Below, in pieces: positions 33,530-42,395 of a DNA stretch of 64,000 nucleotides (positions are counted from its first letter, which is position 1; every line of letters starts with the position of its first letter). Source of the stretch: Muribaculaceae bacterium. GTDB lineage: Bacteria; Bacteroidota; Bacteroidia; Bacteroidales; Muribaculaceae. The DNA lies in the NCBI GenBank assembly GCA_029061225.1, contig JAIDSM010000141.1:1-64000 (forward strand), in the 5' to 3' direction. The notes below the pieces were generated by a model. The model was given only the letters and a program-made list of their open reading frames with translations. It was not told the origin of the DNA and made no database searches. Made by a program: the position numbers and the translations under genes.

Positions 33530-34677
33530 ACATCAAACAGTTTTTCTTATATTTTTTCCCGCTCCTGACGGTAGCCACAAGTTGTCGTGAAGACGAACTT
33601 GTGGTTCCCTCGGAGTATGAGATAGTAGGCGACGAGGAACGAGGGGGTTCCGTCAGGGGATTCTATCTCGTCAATGAAGGAAACATGGGATCGAATAAAT
33701 GTACACTTGATTTCTACGACTATCATACCGGTCTTTATTCCAGAAACTTCTATGCCGAGAAGAATCCTCATGTGATAAAGGAACTCGGCGACGTGGGCAA
33801 TGACATAGGCATATATGGCAGCAAGATGTATGTTGTCGTAAATTGCTCGCATAAGGTGGAGGTCCTTGACGCGCGTTCAGGTGTCCGACTTGGGCAGGTA
33901 GACATTCCTAACTGCAGATACGTAAGGTTTCATCGAGGCAAAGCGTATGTCAGTTCTTATGTAGGCCCGGTTCTCATCGACCCGCATGCTCCCAAGGGTG
34001 CTGTCTACGAAGTGGACACCCTGTCGCTTTCCATCACACGGAAAGTCTCTGTCGGCTATCAGCCGGAAGAGATGGAGATTGTAGACGACTATATGTATGT
34101 AGCGAACTCCGGAGGTTATCGTGCTCCTTTGTATGATAACACAGTTTCCGTCATACAGATGGTAGATTTCAAGCAGGTGCAGCAGATTCCGGTCGGTATC
34201 AACCTGCATCGTCTGAAAAAGGATAGATACGGCAAATTGTGGGTGACGTCTCGCGGCGACTACCAGTCCCGTCCATCAAGACTGTATGTCATGCAGAAGA
34301 AACCGGGGTTCAATCAGATGACGGTCACTGATACTATTCCGATAGCATGTTCGAATATGGCTTTCTACGGCGACTACATGTACTATTACGCCACTGAATG
34401 GAATAATTATACCGCGTCAAACACAATCAGCTACGGCATAATAGATATCCGTACTAAAGAAATAATATCCGGTAATTTCATCACTGACGGTACTGAAAGA
34501 GAGATAACTATTCCTTATGGAATCGCTGTTCATCCCGACACCGGCGACATCTTTGTGACTGATGCGAAAAACTATGTTTCATCCGGAACGCTTTACTGTT
34601 TCACTCCCGACGGACGTAAAAAGTGGAGCGTAAGGACCGGAGATATTCCGGCTCACATTACTTTCTTGAGAAAATGA
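33526..34677 (+). CDS. BtuG-like surface lipoprotein, YncE-type beta-propeller
   Basis: A 383-residue lipoprotein with lipobox ending VATSC followed by REDEL, an acidic stretch of the kind that directs lipoproteins to the cell surface in Bacteroidota. Repeated propeller motifs follow (GFYLVNEGNMGS, YVVVNCSHKVEVLDARSG, VGYQPEEMEIVDDYMYVANSGG, GIAVHPDTGDIFVTDAKNY). In Bacteroides, BtuG forms a lid over BtuB and captures B12 with very high affinity. Gene order and coupling support the same role. Confidence 0.85.
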   Translation: MNIKQFFLYFFPLLTVATSCREDELVVPSEYEIVGDEERGGSVRGFYLVNEGNMGSNKCTLDFYDYHTGLYSRNFYAEKNPHVIKELGDVGNDIGIYGSKMYVVVNCSHKVEVLDARSGVRLGQVDIPNCRYVRFHRGKAYVSSYVGPVLIDPHAPKGAVYEVDTLSLSITRKVSVGYQPEEMEIVDDYMYVANSGGYRAPLYDNTVSVIQMVDFKQVQQIPVGINLHRLKKDRYGKLWVTSRGDYQSRPSRLYVMQKKPGFNQMTVTDTIPIACSNMAFYGDYMYYYATEWNNYTASNTISYGIIDIRTKEIISGNFITDGTEREITIPYGIAVHPDTGDIFVTDAKNYVSSGTLYCFTPDGRKKWSVRTGDIPAHITFLRK

Positions 34678-35876
34678 ATAGGCAGTCTTTTATTTTTACG
34701 GGATTGATTCTCCTGGCAGCTTGTACTTCGGAAATACCAATGGTCAACCTTGGTATAGACGACACATATTATATATCACGAATGTCTAAACTGCCGTTGG
34801 AATCAGCTTTGACAGGTGATGCCTACGTCTGGAAGGTGAACGGAGAGGAAGTGTCGACCGACCGGAGCTATGTTTTTATCGCCCGAGACGAGGGGTCCTA
34901 CGATCTATCTTTTGACATTATCGATGAGCGCACACCGTATCATTTCGACTTCACAGTAAACGTGCTTCATGAGGATGTGGAGTATTCTCCATATATATCA
35001 AAAGTATACGAATATTGTCCTGCACCGGGACAGTTCGTCAATGAAATGCCGAGATATGAGGAGGGAGATTCCTACGCCGACATTCTTCAGAAAGCCGAGG
35101 AGTCGATATCGGGTACCAACGATATAATGATAACGCTCGGCGGTTTCGGCGGATATGTTACATTCGGATTCGACCACTCGGTGATCAATGTCCCCGGAGA
35201 GTACGATTTCAGGATCTGGGGTAATTCTTTCTATGAGTTGACTGATACTTCAAGGAAAGGTGGGTCGGCGGAGCCGGGAATTGTGATGGTAAGTTATGAC
35301 TGGAATTGCAATGGTATTCCTGACGATGAATGGTACGAACTCGCTGGAAGTTCCTACCATAACACATCGACGATACATAATTATATGGTAAGTTATAAGC
35401 GTCCCGATGTCAACCGTATTCCTGTTCCCGACGAGAGTGGTTACTTATCCGATACGGAATATATACCATGGCATGATTCCGAAGGAACAGATGGATTTAT
35501 TCCAATGAATATTTTCCATACCCAGAGTTACTGGCCGGAATGGATCGAACATGACGAGCTGAACTTCAGCGGAACGCGATTACCCCCTAATGCGGTAGAC
35601 ACCAGTGGTATCGGGAGGTATTTTATTCTGTATTGCTTCGACTGGGGCTATGTAGACAATCATCCGAATGATTATGCCGACCTTAACAGTTTCAAGATAG
35701 ACTGGGCCGTCGACTCTTGCGGCTGTCATGTCGATCTGCCTGCAATTGATTTCGTCAGGGTGTATACCGGTCTTAACCAATATTGCGGTTGGCTTGGGGA
35801 GACATCCACCGAATTGTGCCGCGCCGCCGACCTTCATATCAAAGATCTGACCGGAATACTTCCGCAGGTGCCTTGA
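34674..35876 (+). CDS. Surface lipoprotein of the B12 locus, BtuH-like candidate
   Basis: A 400-residue lipoprotein with lipobox LLAAC, an N-terminal PKD-like region, and a C-terminal domain rich in Trp/Tyr: GGFGGYVTFGFDHSVINVPG, WNCNGIPDDEWYELAGS, YFILYCFDWGYVDNHPNDY. This second domain is common in lipoproteins of B12-regulated operons, where BtuH proteins bind cobalamin at the cell surface. I assign it by context, not by a certain match. It overlaps btuG by ATGA at 34674. Confidence 0.65.
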   Translation: MNRQSFIFTGLILLAACTSEIPMVNLGIDDTYYISRMSKLPLESALTGDAYVWKVNGEEVSTDRSYVFIARDEGSYDLSFDIIDERTPYHFDFTVNVLHEDVEYSPYISKVYEYCPAPGQFVNEMPRYEEGDSYADILQKAEESISGTNDIMITLGGFGGYVTFGFDHSVINVPGEYDFRIWGNSFYELTDTSRKGGSAEPGIVMVSYDWNCNGIPDDEWYELAGSSYHNTSTIHNYMVSYKRPDVNRIPVPDESGYLSDTEYIPWHDSEGTDGFIPMNIFHTQSYWPEWIEHDELNFSGTRLPPNAVDTSGIGRYFILYCFDWGYVDNHPNDYADLNSFKIDWAVDSCGCHVDLPAIDFVRVYTGLNQYCGWLGETSTELCRAADLHIKDLTGILPQVP

Positions 35877-35902
35877 GAGCTTATTAAAAAAAACGACATA
35901 CA

Positions 35903-36865
35903 ATGAAAATCAGAAAAATCAATCAGGCAATTGTATGCCTGACATTCGCGGCTTATCTCACAGCCGACGCATTCGTAGTGGATTGGGATAAGATCAGGCA
36001 TTGGGCCGGGGAAGGGACCAATAAGGCAGCGCTTGTCGTCCAGTTCAACGATGGCGGCGAGGAAAAGGCCTATGTATGGGGTTACCGATGGAGAGATTCC
36101 GAAACGCACCCTTCCGGTGAGGATATATTTCGCGCTATCGCCACTGAATGCGACGACCTGTATCTTTTCACCCAGTATACCGGATGGATGGGAAACACGG
36201 TCTGCGGCATAGGATACTCTCATTCAAATGCAGTGGCAGAGCATATCGGGTTTGACTTCGACACCGCTATGGAAGACCCGTGCATAAGTTTCAACTGGTT
36301 TTCCGCCAATGAGATGCTCGGACAGACATCCACTCCGGGATGGGACACTCCCGAGCTGTGCGAACGGGCTATCGAGGATTCGAAATCGACCCATATACTG
36401 GAGCATCCTATTGATGCCCGCCACTACGGTTATGCCTGTTACGACTACGACCATTGGCTTCGCTACGGAGGAGACTCGTCCATGCGCTGGCATGCCGGGT
36501 GGTATAAAGGATATTGGAGCTATTGGGTCGGAGGTGCCGACTCGGAGAGTCTCAGTTATTCGGGACTTGGATATTCGTCTCGCCGACTGTCTGATGGCTC
36601 CGTAGATGCATGGAAATATTCATTCCTTGACGGGCCCGTGGGCGGTGACTTCGACGGAGTGAGCGGAGCGACGGTCTCGTGGCATGAACTCGACTATGCC
36701 CATTTTGACAATGCGGGAATAACTATGCCGGATAAAGACACCGCTAACCGTTCAAGACAGATTTATCGCCCTGATGGCTCTATTGTCTATGATCTATCGA
36801 CTGCCGCGCCGGGAATTTATATCGTGGTGGAAGGCAACGAAACGAAAAAGATAATCATTCACTAA
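35903..36865 (+). CDS. Secreted protein with the locus-specific N-terminal domain and a T9SS-like tail
   Basis: A 320-residue protein of unknown function. After a signal segment, residues about 25-235 form a Trp/Gly/Asp-rich domain (GEGTNKAALVVQFN, AYVWGYRW, GWYKGYWSYWVGG, SYSGLGYSSRRL) that recurs at the N-terminus of the next protein. The C-terminus has GIYIVVEGN and KKIIIH, a T9SS type A-like sorting tail. Context suggests a role in corrinoid capture at the surface, but no binding site is identified. Confidence 0.72.
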   Translation: MKIRKINQAIVCLTFAAYLTADAFVVDWDKIRHWAGEGTNKAALVVQFNDGGEEKAYVWGYRWRDSETHPSGEDIFRAIATECDDLYLFTQYTGWMGNTVCGIGYSHSNAVAEHIGFDFDTAMEDPCISFNWFSANEMLGQTSTPGWDTPELCERAIEDSKSTHILEHPIDARHYGYACYDYDHWLRYGGDSSMRWHAGWYKGYWSYWVGGADSESLSYSGLGYSSRRLSDGSVDAWKYSFLDGPVGGDFDGVSGATVSWHELDYAHFDNAGITMPDKDTANRSRQIYRPDGSIVYDLSTAAPGIYIVVEGNETKKIIIH

Positions 36866-36882
36866 TATTAATTCCAACAACA

Positions 36883-39800
36883 ATGGCAATGAAGAAAAAA
36901 GTTATTGTTTCGCTCGCGGTTATGGCGGGCGTGACAGCAGCCTATGCATTCCTGCCGCGCACTGTCCAGGGCATTCCATATGTTCCTAAAGACGACCACG
37001 CGTCGAATGCCAAGCGTGCTTCAAGCGACAACCCGTTTGACCCGGGGCATGACCTTTCTGTTCCGGAAGGTGACTTCACCTTCGACATGATCGAAAGCTG
37101 GAGCGGCGAAGGAGCAAACCGTGCTGCGCTGGTGATTCAATGGAATGATCCGGAAGAGACTGAGGCTCTCGTTTTCGGCTACCGTTGGGACGGTCTCGCT
37201 ACGGGAGCGGACATGATCCGTGCCGTGGTGGCAGACAATCCGCAGCTCTACGGCCTCATTCAGTACACCAACGTATCAAGCCCTACCGATCCGCTCGGCG
37301 GTTATACCATCAACGGTTTCGGATGGGACAGGGACGGCGACGGGGAGATAGCCCTCAAGGACACGAAAGACAATCAGATCTATTACTCGGAGAACGGCCT
37401 CTTTATCCATCCGCGTGGATACGATCCCGACAAGGGTGGATCGTCAGACTATGACTACGACGACTGGGTGGCTGTAGACGACGATGACTTCTGGGGAGCT
37501 GGATGGTACCTTTCTTACTGGTCTTACTGGGTAAAGGGTAGTCAGGAGAGCTCTTTCGGATATTCAGGTTGGGGCGCATCGGGCCGCGTATTGGAAGACG
37601 GCTGCTGGGACGGCTGGAACTTCTCGCTCGACATGATGCCGAGCGAATGGAAGAACTTCAAGGCTGCCCCCAATCCGATGCCTGAAGGAGCTGTTACAGA
37701 ATTCAAGGTAGACGGATTGTATTATAACCTTACGAACTTTAACTCACGCAAGGTTGCGCTCTCTGCCCCGTTCGAGATGGAAGGCGAGGAGATCACTGCC
37801 TACACCGGTGACATAACAATCCCTGCCACTATAACGGTTGGAGACGAGACATATAATGTCACTGAAATCATGGCTTCAGCGTTTGAGAACTCTGCGGTAG
37901 AGATAGTTTCGGTCCCCTCCTCGATCACTAAGATTGGAGATTACGCTTTCCGCAACAGCAATCTCAGGCATCTCGGCCTTGAAGAAGAAGGAGCTATAGT
38001 CTCAATGGGCAAAGGAGTGTTCAGCGGTTGCTCGGAGTTCTCGCAGTTCATCCTTCCGGCAGCTGCCAAAGTTATTCCGGATGAGCTATTTAAAGGCACT
38101 GCACTGACAGAAATCTCACTTGAAGGAATAGAGAGTATAGGCGTTTCTTCTTTCGAGGACTGTAAGTCTATCAGCAATCTTGATATTCCTGAATCTGTTA
38201 AATCTATCGAATCAAAGGGATTCCGCGGATGTACCGGTCTGACCGAAGTCAAGGTTAACAACACATTCCCTCCATCCTGCGCGGAAGATGCTTTCGCTCA
38301 AGCATCCGACGAAGCTACGCTTTATGTGCCGATGGGTTACACGCAATCTTATGCTGCGGCCCTTGGTTGGAATGTATTCAAGAAATTCGACGAGTTTAGT
38401 CTTGAAGTCAACGTCGGCGACAGGTTCGCTATCTCAGGCATAGCCTATATCGTCACGGGAATCGAAGAAGACGCACGAACGGTCAAGGTGACTTACCAGA
38501 AGACAGTCGGCGACAAGACGGAAACAGCAGCTATAGCGGATGCGAATAAGGAAGGATATACCGGTGCTGTCGAGGTTCCGGCAGCGATCTCATATCAAGG
38601 AAAGGAATTCAGTGTCAACGAAATTGAAGAGAAGGCATTCTACGGAGCAAGCGAAATGACTTCCGTTTCTCTCCCTGTCGGAATTACATCGATTCCTCCA
38701 TATACTTTCCAGGATTGCACCTCACTCGGTTCGGTCTGTCTGCCGGCAACAGTGACTGAACTCGGATCCAATGCTTTCGCATATTGTGAATCACTCTCCG
38801 ATATCACTCTTCCGGAGGCAATCTCCTCGATTGGTAGCCGTTGCTTCCAGAATGCGGGCATATCGTCTGTAAACATTCCTTCCTCGTTGACTTCTTTGCC
38901 CGAATATTGTTTCTATGGAACCGCTCTCACGTCTGTGACTATCGGAGATCAGATAGAGACAATTGGCGCCAACTGTTTTCAGAACTGCAGGCAGCTGGCC
39001 TCGGCAGTACTACCCTCAGGTATAGAGAGTCTTCCTTCGAGCTTATTCTCCAACTGCTCTTCCCTGCAGTCCATCATCATTCCCGAAAGTGTCGCCGCCA
39101 TTGGTAGCAGCGCCTTTGCCGGATGCACGAGTCTGGAAGCCGTATCTATTCCTGCATCTCTCAAGGAGTTGAGCCACGGCATGCTTCAGAATTGCTCTTC
39201 ACTTAAGGAGATAGTGGTTCCGGCAGGAATAACATCACTGCAGAATCAGGTCTTCAGCGGTTGTAGCTCTTTGGAGAAGGTCACTATGAGTCCTGAAATC
39301 AGCGTCATCAACCAGAGTGCCTTTGCCAACTGCACCAATCTGCATACCATCGCCTACCACGGAGATAATGAGAATACAATCCCGGGCATCATCAAGCTCT
39401 CTGACAATACTCTAAGGATAGACCAGTATGCTTTCCAGAACTGCAAGGCCATCACTGAAATCATCCTGCCTGACGGATTCACTACCATTGGTGGTCGTGA
39501 GCCGTTCAAGAATACCGGAATCAGCGAGCTTATCATTCCCTCTTCCGTAACCGCGATGAATCAGAACTACATATGCGGAGATAATGAGGCTGTCAAATTC
39601 TATATGTGCGCAACCGAACCCGTTGCGGTCAATAAGTTCACTTTCGCTAAGTCAAGTGGCGATTACGCCTTCCCCGTCATTGTTCCTACAGGTTATGCCG
39701 AGACCTATAGGGAGGCCGCTAACTGGAATTGGTATTCCATAAGCGAGCCTGTAGTGGAAAGCCTGTCACTCGCTGAATTGAGTATTAACGACGGCATCCT

Positions 39801-42321
39801 TTACGGACGCATGGACGTGAACTACGATATTCCTCTTCCCGAACGTTTCGCCCTTGTCAACAATGCAATCGCGCTTGACGGCTTCGCTGTCTCTGTGTCC
39901 CTGACAGGCGAAAATATCGAGCCGTTGGAAGTGGAGATTTCCCCTGCTGCCGATGGCACATTCTCAGTTAAGCTCGAAGGATTCAAGGGTCGAGCTGGTG
40001 TCACTGCTGTAGCTCATGCAGTCAAGGGAGAAAGCAGTTATGATTCTGAGGCTGCCGAAGTAGATGTCAAGGTATCCGTACCTTTCGCTTTCGCTCAGTC
40101 TGAATACAATGCGCACTTCGACGAGCAGTTTACGCCAGAGCTTGTATTTGATGATGACTCCTACTCTATAGCCGACCTTAACTTCAGCTCTTCCGACAGC
40201 GACGTGGCCTACGTCAACAAACGCACCGGTGCCGTAAGCGTCAAGCGTGTGGAAGGAAAGTCTGTAATCAGGGCTTTCGTCGTTGACAATCCTGAGATTT
40301 ATACTGAAATGACTGTGCATGCAGCTCTCGCTAAGCCTGTGGAAGGTTTCGTTCTCGGTGATGGAAACAGGAATATCACTCTCAGCTATATGGACATATA
40401 TGCTCTTTGTCCCTCTGTAGTGCCTACTGATGCCGACATTCAGAGCTACGACATTGAGATCTCTGATCCCGAGGTGGCTACCACCTACAGCGTTACAGCC
40501 TTCAATCCTACCCGCAAATATTTCGAGCTTGTCACCCACAAACCGGGCGAGATCGACTTAACATTCAAGGCCCAGGATGGAAGCGGAGTGGCCTCGACCT
40601 ATCATTTCATCATAAAGGATTCAGACCGCAGCGAGGCTAAGGATTCATGGCAGGACGGAACATTATGGCTCAATGAGGATTGGTTCGGACATACTAATGG
40701 TTCAATCAATTATATTGAAAAAGACGGCACGGTCCGCTATCGCGCATATGAATCGCAGAACCCCTATGAATCATTTGGCTGCACTTCTCAGTATGCTATG
40801 ATTTTCGGAGGAAAGCTATATGTCATGTCTAAGCAGGAGACTGACGGAGGCGACACAAGAAGAGGCGGAGGCCGTCTGGTGGTAGCCGACGCGAAGACCC
40901 TTAAGAAACTCGCCGGTTTTGACGACATTCTCGATGGCGGCGACGGACGCGCTTGTGTAGGCGTCAATAGTGAAAAGGTCTATATCGGAACCACGGCCGG
41001 AATAGCGGTATTCAATCCCACCACTCTGGCCATCACCGGAAGAGTGGAAGGAATCGAGACAGGAAGCAAATACGCAAATCAGCTTGGCGACATGGTATGC
41101 GCCGGTAAATATGTGTTCGCCATCAAGCAGGCTTACGGCACTTATGTAATCGACACTGAAACCGATAAGGTTGTTACTGTTCTTGGCCGCAACGAAGACG
41201 GCACGGTCTTTGCTCATCCTCAGGGCGTGACCATGACAGCAGACGGACTGGTATGGATTGCCGCTACTTCATCCGCCAACGGCAGGGCTACAACCCTATA
41301 CTGTTATGATCCTTCGGATCTGAATCTCGTCAGGTCTGTGGAAATGCCGGAGCATCTGTCCATCACCTGCGGATGGGGAGCCTGGCGTTCCACCAACTTC
41401 TTTGCAGAGAAAGATGACGTGGCTATATGGTTTGGCTCGGGAGTTGAGGCAAGTATTGTATCCGGAAATTCCGGTTACTATCGATGGGATACCAAGAGCG
41501 ATGTAAATACGCTTCAACCTGTGTTCGTCTTCCCCAACGACCTTGCGGGCATCAACGAGAATACGAAACAGGCTCCTTACGCTACCGTACGCTACGACGA
41601 CCGGAACAATCAGCTTCTGATTGCGGCTACACACGGTGCTTCTTCCAACTACCGTTACACTTGGCTGCATTTCGTCGACTGCGCTAAGGGAGAGATTGCT
41701 AAGACAATCCGCCTTAAAGACTATTATTGGTTCCCCGCAATGCCTGTATTCCCTGATAAATACGCTCCTGAATTTGACGAAATCGAAGACCTCGAGCTTG
41801 ACATGAACGACGACAAGGATGGCCGCGTCATTGATATCAATGTCACCGACCGTGACAATATTGACAAAGCCATCAGTCTTTCTATCGTGGAAGGAGAGCC
41901 TTTAGTGACCATGGAAGATAATCCGGTTATCCCGGCTGCCGGGGACCCTGTGTTCGAGACTACCTTAGAAGCCAACAGACTGAAGGTAATCCCGTTGAGA
42001 CAGGGAACCGGTGAAATAAACCTCAAGGCGGAGTCAAACGGTGTCTCAACTTATCTCTCATTGCCGGTGACTGTTAAGGATGAGACTTCAGGCCTCAACG
42101 GGATCTCAGGCGAAGGTGCGCTCATGAGCGTGACTGGCCGTAGGTTCCATGCTGTAGGCTTCAACGGCCACACCATGCATGTCTACAATGCCAACGGCAT
42201 ACTCGTAGCTGCATTTGATGTAGTGAACGACGATTTCAGCCTTGACCTTCCATTAGAGACAGGCATGTATGTCATCGCCGACTTTAATTCGAACCGCACA
42301 CTCAAGTGTTTCATAAAATAA
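36883..42321 (+). CDS. 1812-residue secreted chimera: locus domain, BspA-type LRRs, Ig-like domains, beta-propeller, T9SS-like tail
   Basis: The modules are readable in order. Signal peptide (1-25); the Trp-rich domain shared with the upstream gene (about 65-252: SGEGANRAALVIQWND, LVFGYRW, GWYLSYWSYWVKG); BspA/LRR_5 leucine-rich repeats in two blocks (about 325-500 and 570-955, repeating I..SAF..C.SL..I.IP); beta-sandwich and bacterial Ig-like domains (about 990-1250); a propeller homologous to the next protein (about 1253-1625: LWLNEDWFGHTN, GGRLVVADAKTLKKL); an Ig-like domain; and a sorting tail ending GMYVIADF...LKCFIK. All domains are in one frame. No enzyme motif is visible. It may display a corrinoid-binding propeller far from the cell. 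Confidence 0.8.
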   Translation: MAMKKKVIVSLAVMAGVTAAYAFLPRTVQGIPYVPKDDHASNAKRASSDNPFDPGHDLSVPEGDFTFDMIESWSGEGANRAALVIQWNDPEETEALVFGYRWDGLATGADMIRAVVADNPQLYGLIQYTNVSSPTDPLGGYTINGFGWDRDGDGEIALKDTKDNQIYYSENGLFIHPRGYDPDKGGSSDYDYDDWVAVDDDDFWGAGWYLSYWSYWVKGSQESSFGYSGWGASGRVLEDGCWDGWNFSLDMMPSEWKNFKAAPNPMPEGAVTEFKVDGLYYNLTNFNSRKVALSAPFEMEGEEITAYTGDITIPATITVGDETYNVTEIMASAFENSAVEIVSVPSSITKIGDYAFRNSNLRHLGLEEEGAIVSMGKGVFSGCSEFSQFILPAAAKVIPDELFKGTALTEISLEGIESIGVSSFEDCKSISNLDIPESVKSIESKGFRGCTGLTEVKVNNTFPPSCAEDAFAQASDEATLYVPMGYTQSYAAALGWNVFKKFDEFSLEVNVGDRFAISGIAYIVTGIEEDARTVKVTYQKTVGDKTETAAIADANKEGYTGAVEVPAAISYQGKEFSVNEIEEKAFYGASEMTSVSLPVGITSIPPYTFQDCTSLGSVCLPATVTELGSNAFAYCESLSDITLPEAISSIGSRCFQNAGISSVNIPSSLTSLPEYCFYGTALTSVTIGDQIETIGANCFQNCRQLASAVLPSGIESLPSSLFSNCSSLQSIIIPESVAAIGSSAFAGCTSLEAVSIPASLKELSHGMLQNCSSLKEIVVPAGITSLQNQVFSGCSSLEKVTMSPEISVINQSAFANCTNLHTIAYHGDNENTIPGIIKLSDNTLRIDQYAFQNCKAITEIILPDGFTTIGGREPFKNTGISELIIPSSVTAMNQNYICGDNEAVKFYMCATEPVAVNKFTFAKSSGDYAFPVIVPTGYAETYREAANWNWYSISEPVVESLSLAELSINDGILYGRMDVNYDIPLPERFALVNNAIALDGFAVSVSLTGENIEPLEVEISPAADGTFSVKLEGFKGRAGVTAVAHAVKGESSYDSEAAEVDVKVSVPFAFAQSEYNAHFDEQFTPELVFDDDSYSIADLNFSSSDSDVAYVNKRTGAVSVKRVEGKSVIRAFVVDNPEIYTEMTVHAALAKPVEGFVLGDGNRNITLSYMDIYALCPSVVPTDADIQSYDIEISDPEVATTYSVTAFNPTRKYFELVTHKPGEIDLTFKAQDGSGVASTYHFIIKDSDRSEAKDSWQDGTLWLNEDWFGHTNGSINYIEKDGTVRYRAYESQNPYESFGCTSQYAMIFGGKLYVMSKQETDGGDTRRGGGRLVVADAKTLKKLAGFDDILDGGDGRACVGVNSEKVYIGTTAGIAVFNPTTLAITGRVEGIETGSKYANQLGDMVCAGKYVFAIKQAYGTYVIDTETDKVVTVLGRNEDGTVFAHPQGVTMTADGLVWIAATSSANGRATTLYCYDPSDLNLVRSVEMPEHLSITCGWGAWRSTNFFAEKDDVAIWFGSGVEASIVSGNSGYYRWDTKSDVNTLQPVFVFPNDLAGINENTKQAPYATVRYDDRNNQLLIAATHGASSNYRYTWLHFVDCAKGEIAKTIRLKDYYWFPAMPVFPDKYAPEFDEIEDLELDMNDDKDGRVIDINVTDRDNIDKAISLSIVEGEPLVTMEDNPVIPAAGDPVFETTLEANRLKVIPLRQGTGEINLKAESNGVSTYLSLPVTVKDETSGLNGISGEGALMSVTGRRFHAVGFNGHTMHVYNANGILVAAFDVVNDDFSLDLPLETGMYVIADFNSNRTLKCFIK

Positions 42322-42339
42322 TCATTCAATGAATTCAAG

Positions 42340-42378
42340 GTCCGTGCCCAAGGGCTCTCAAGGTTCGGGGGCACGGAC
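42340..42378 (+). other. Hairpin between two B12-locus genes
   Basis: GTCCGTGCC (42340-42348) pairs with GGCACGGAC (42370-42378) around a CAAGGG...CGGG loop. It lies between two co-directional genes with a weak T-rich end (CTTCATTTATTT), so it may partly terminate or stabilise the long upstream mRNA. Confidence 0.55.
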
Positions 42379-42395
42379 TTCATTTATTTCCAGAC

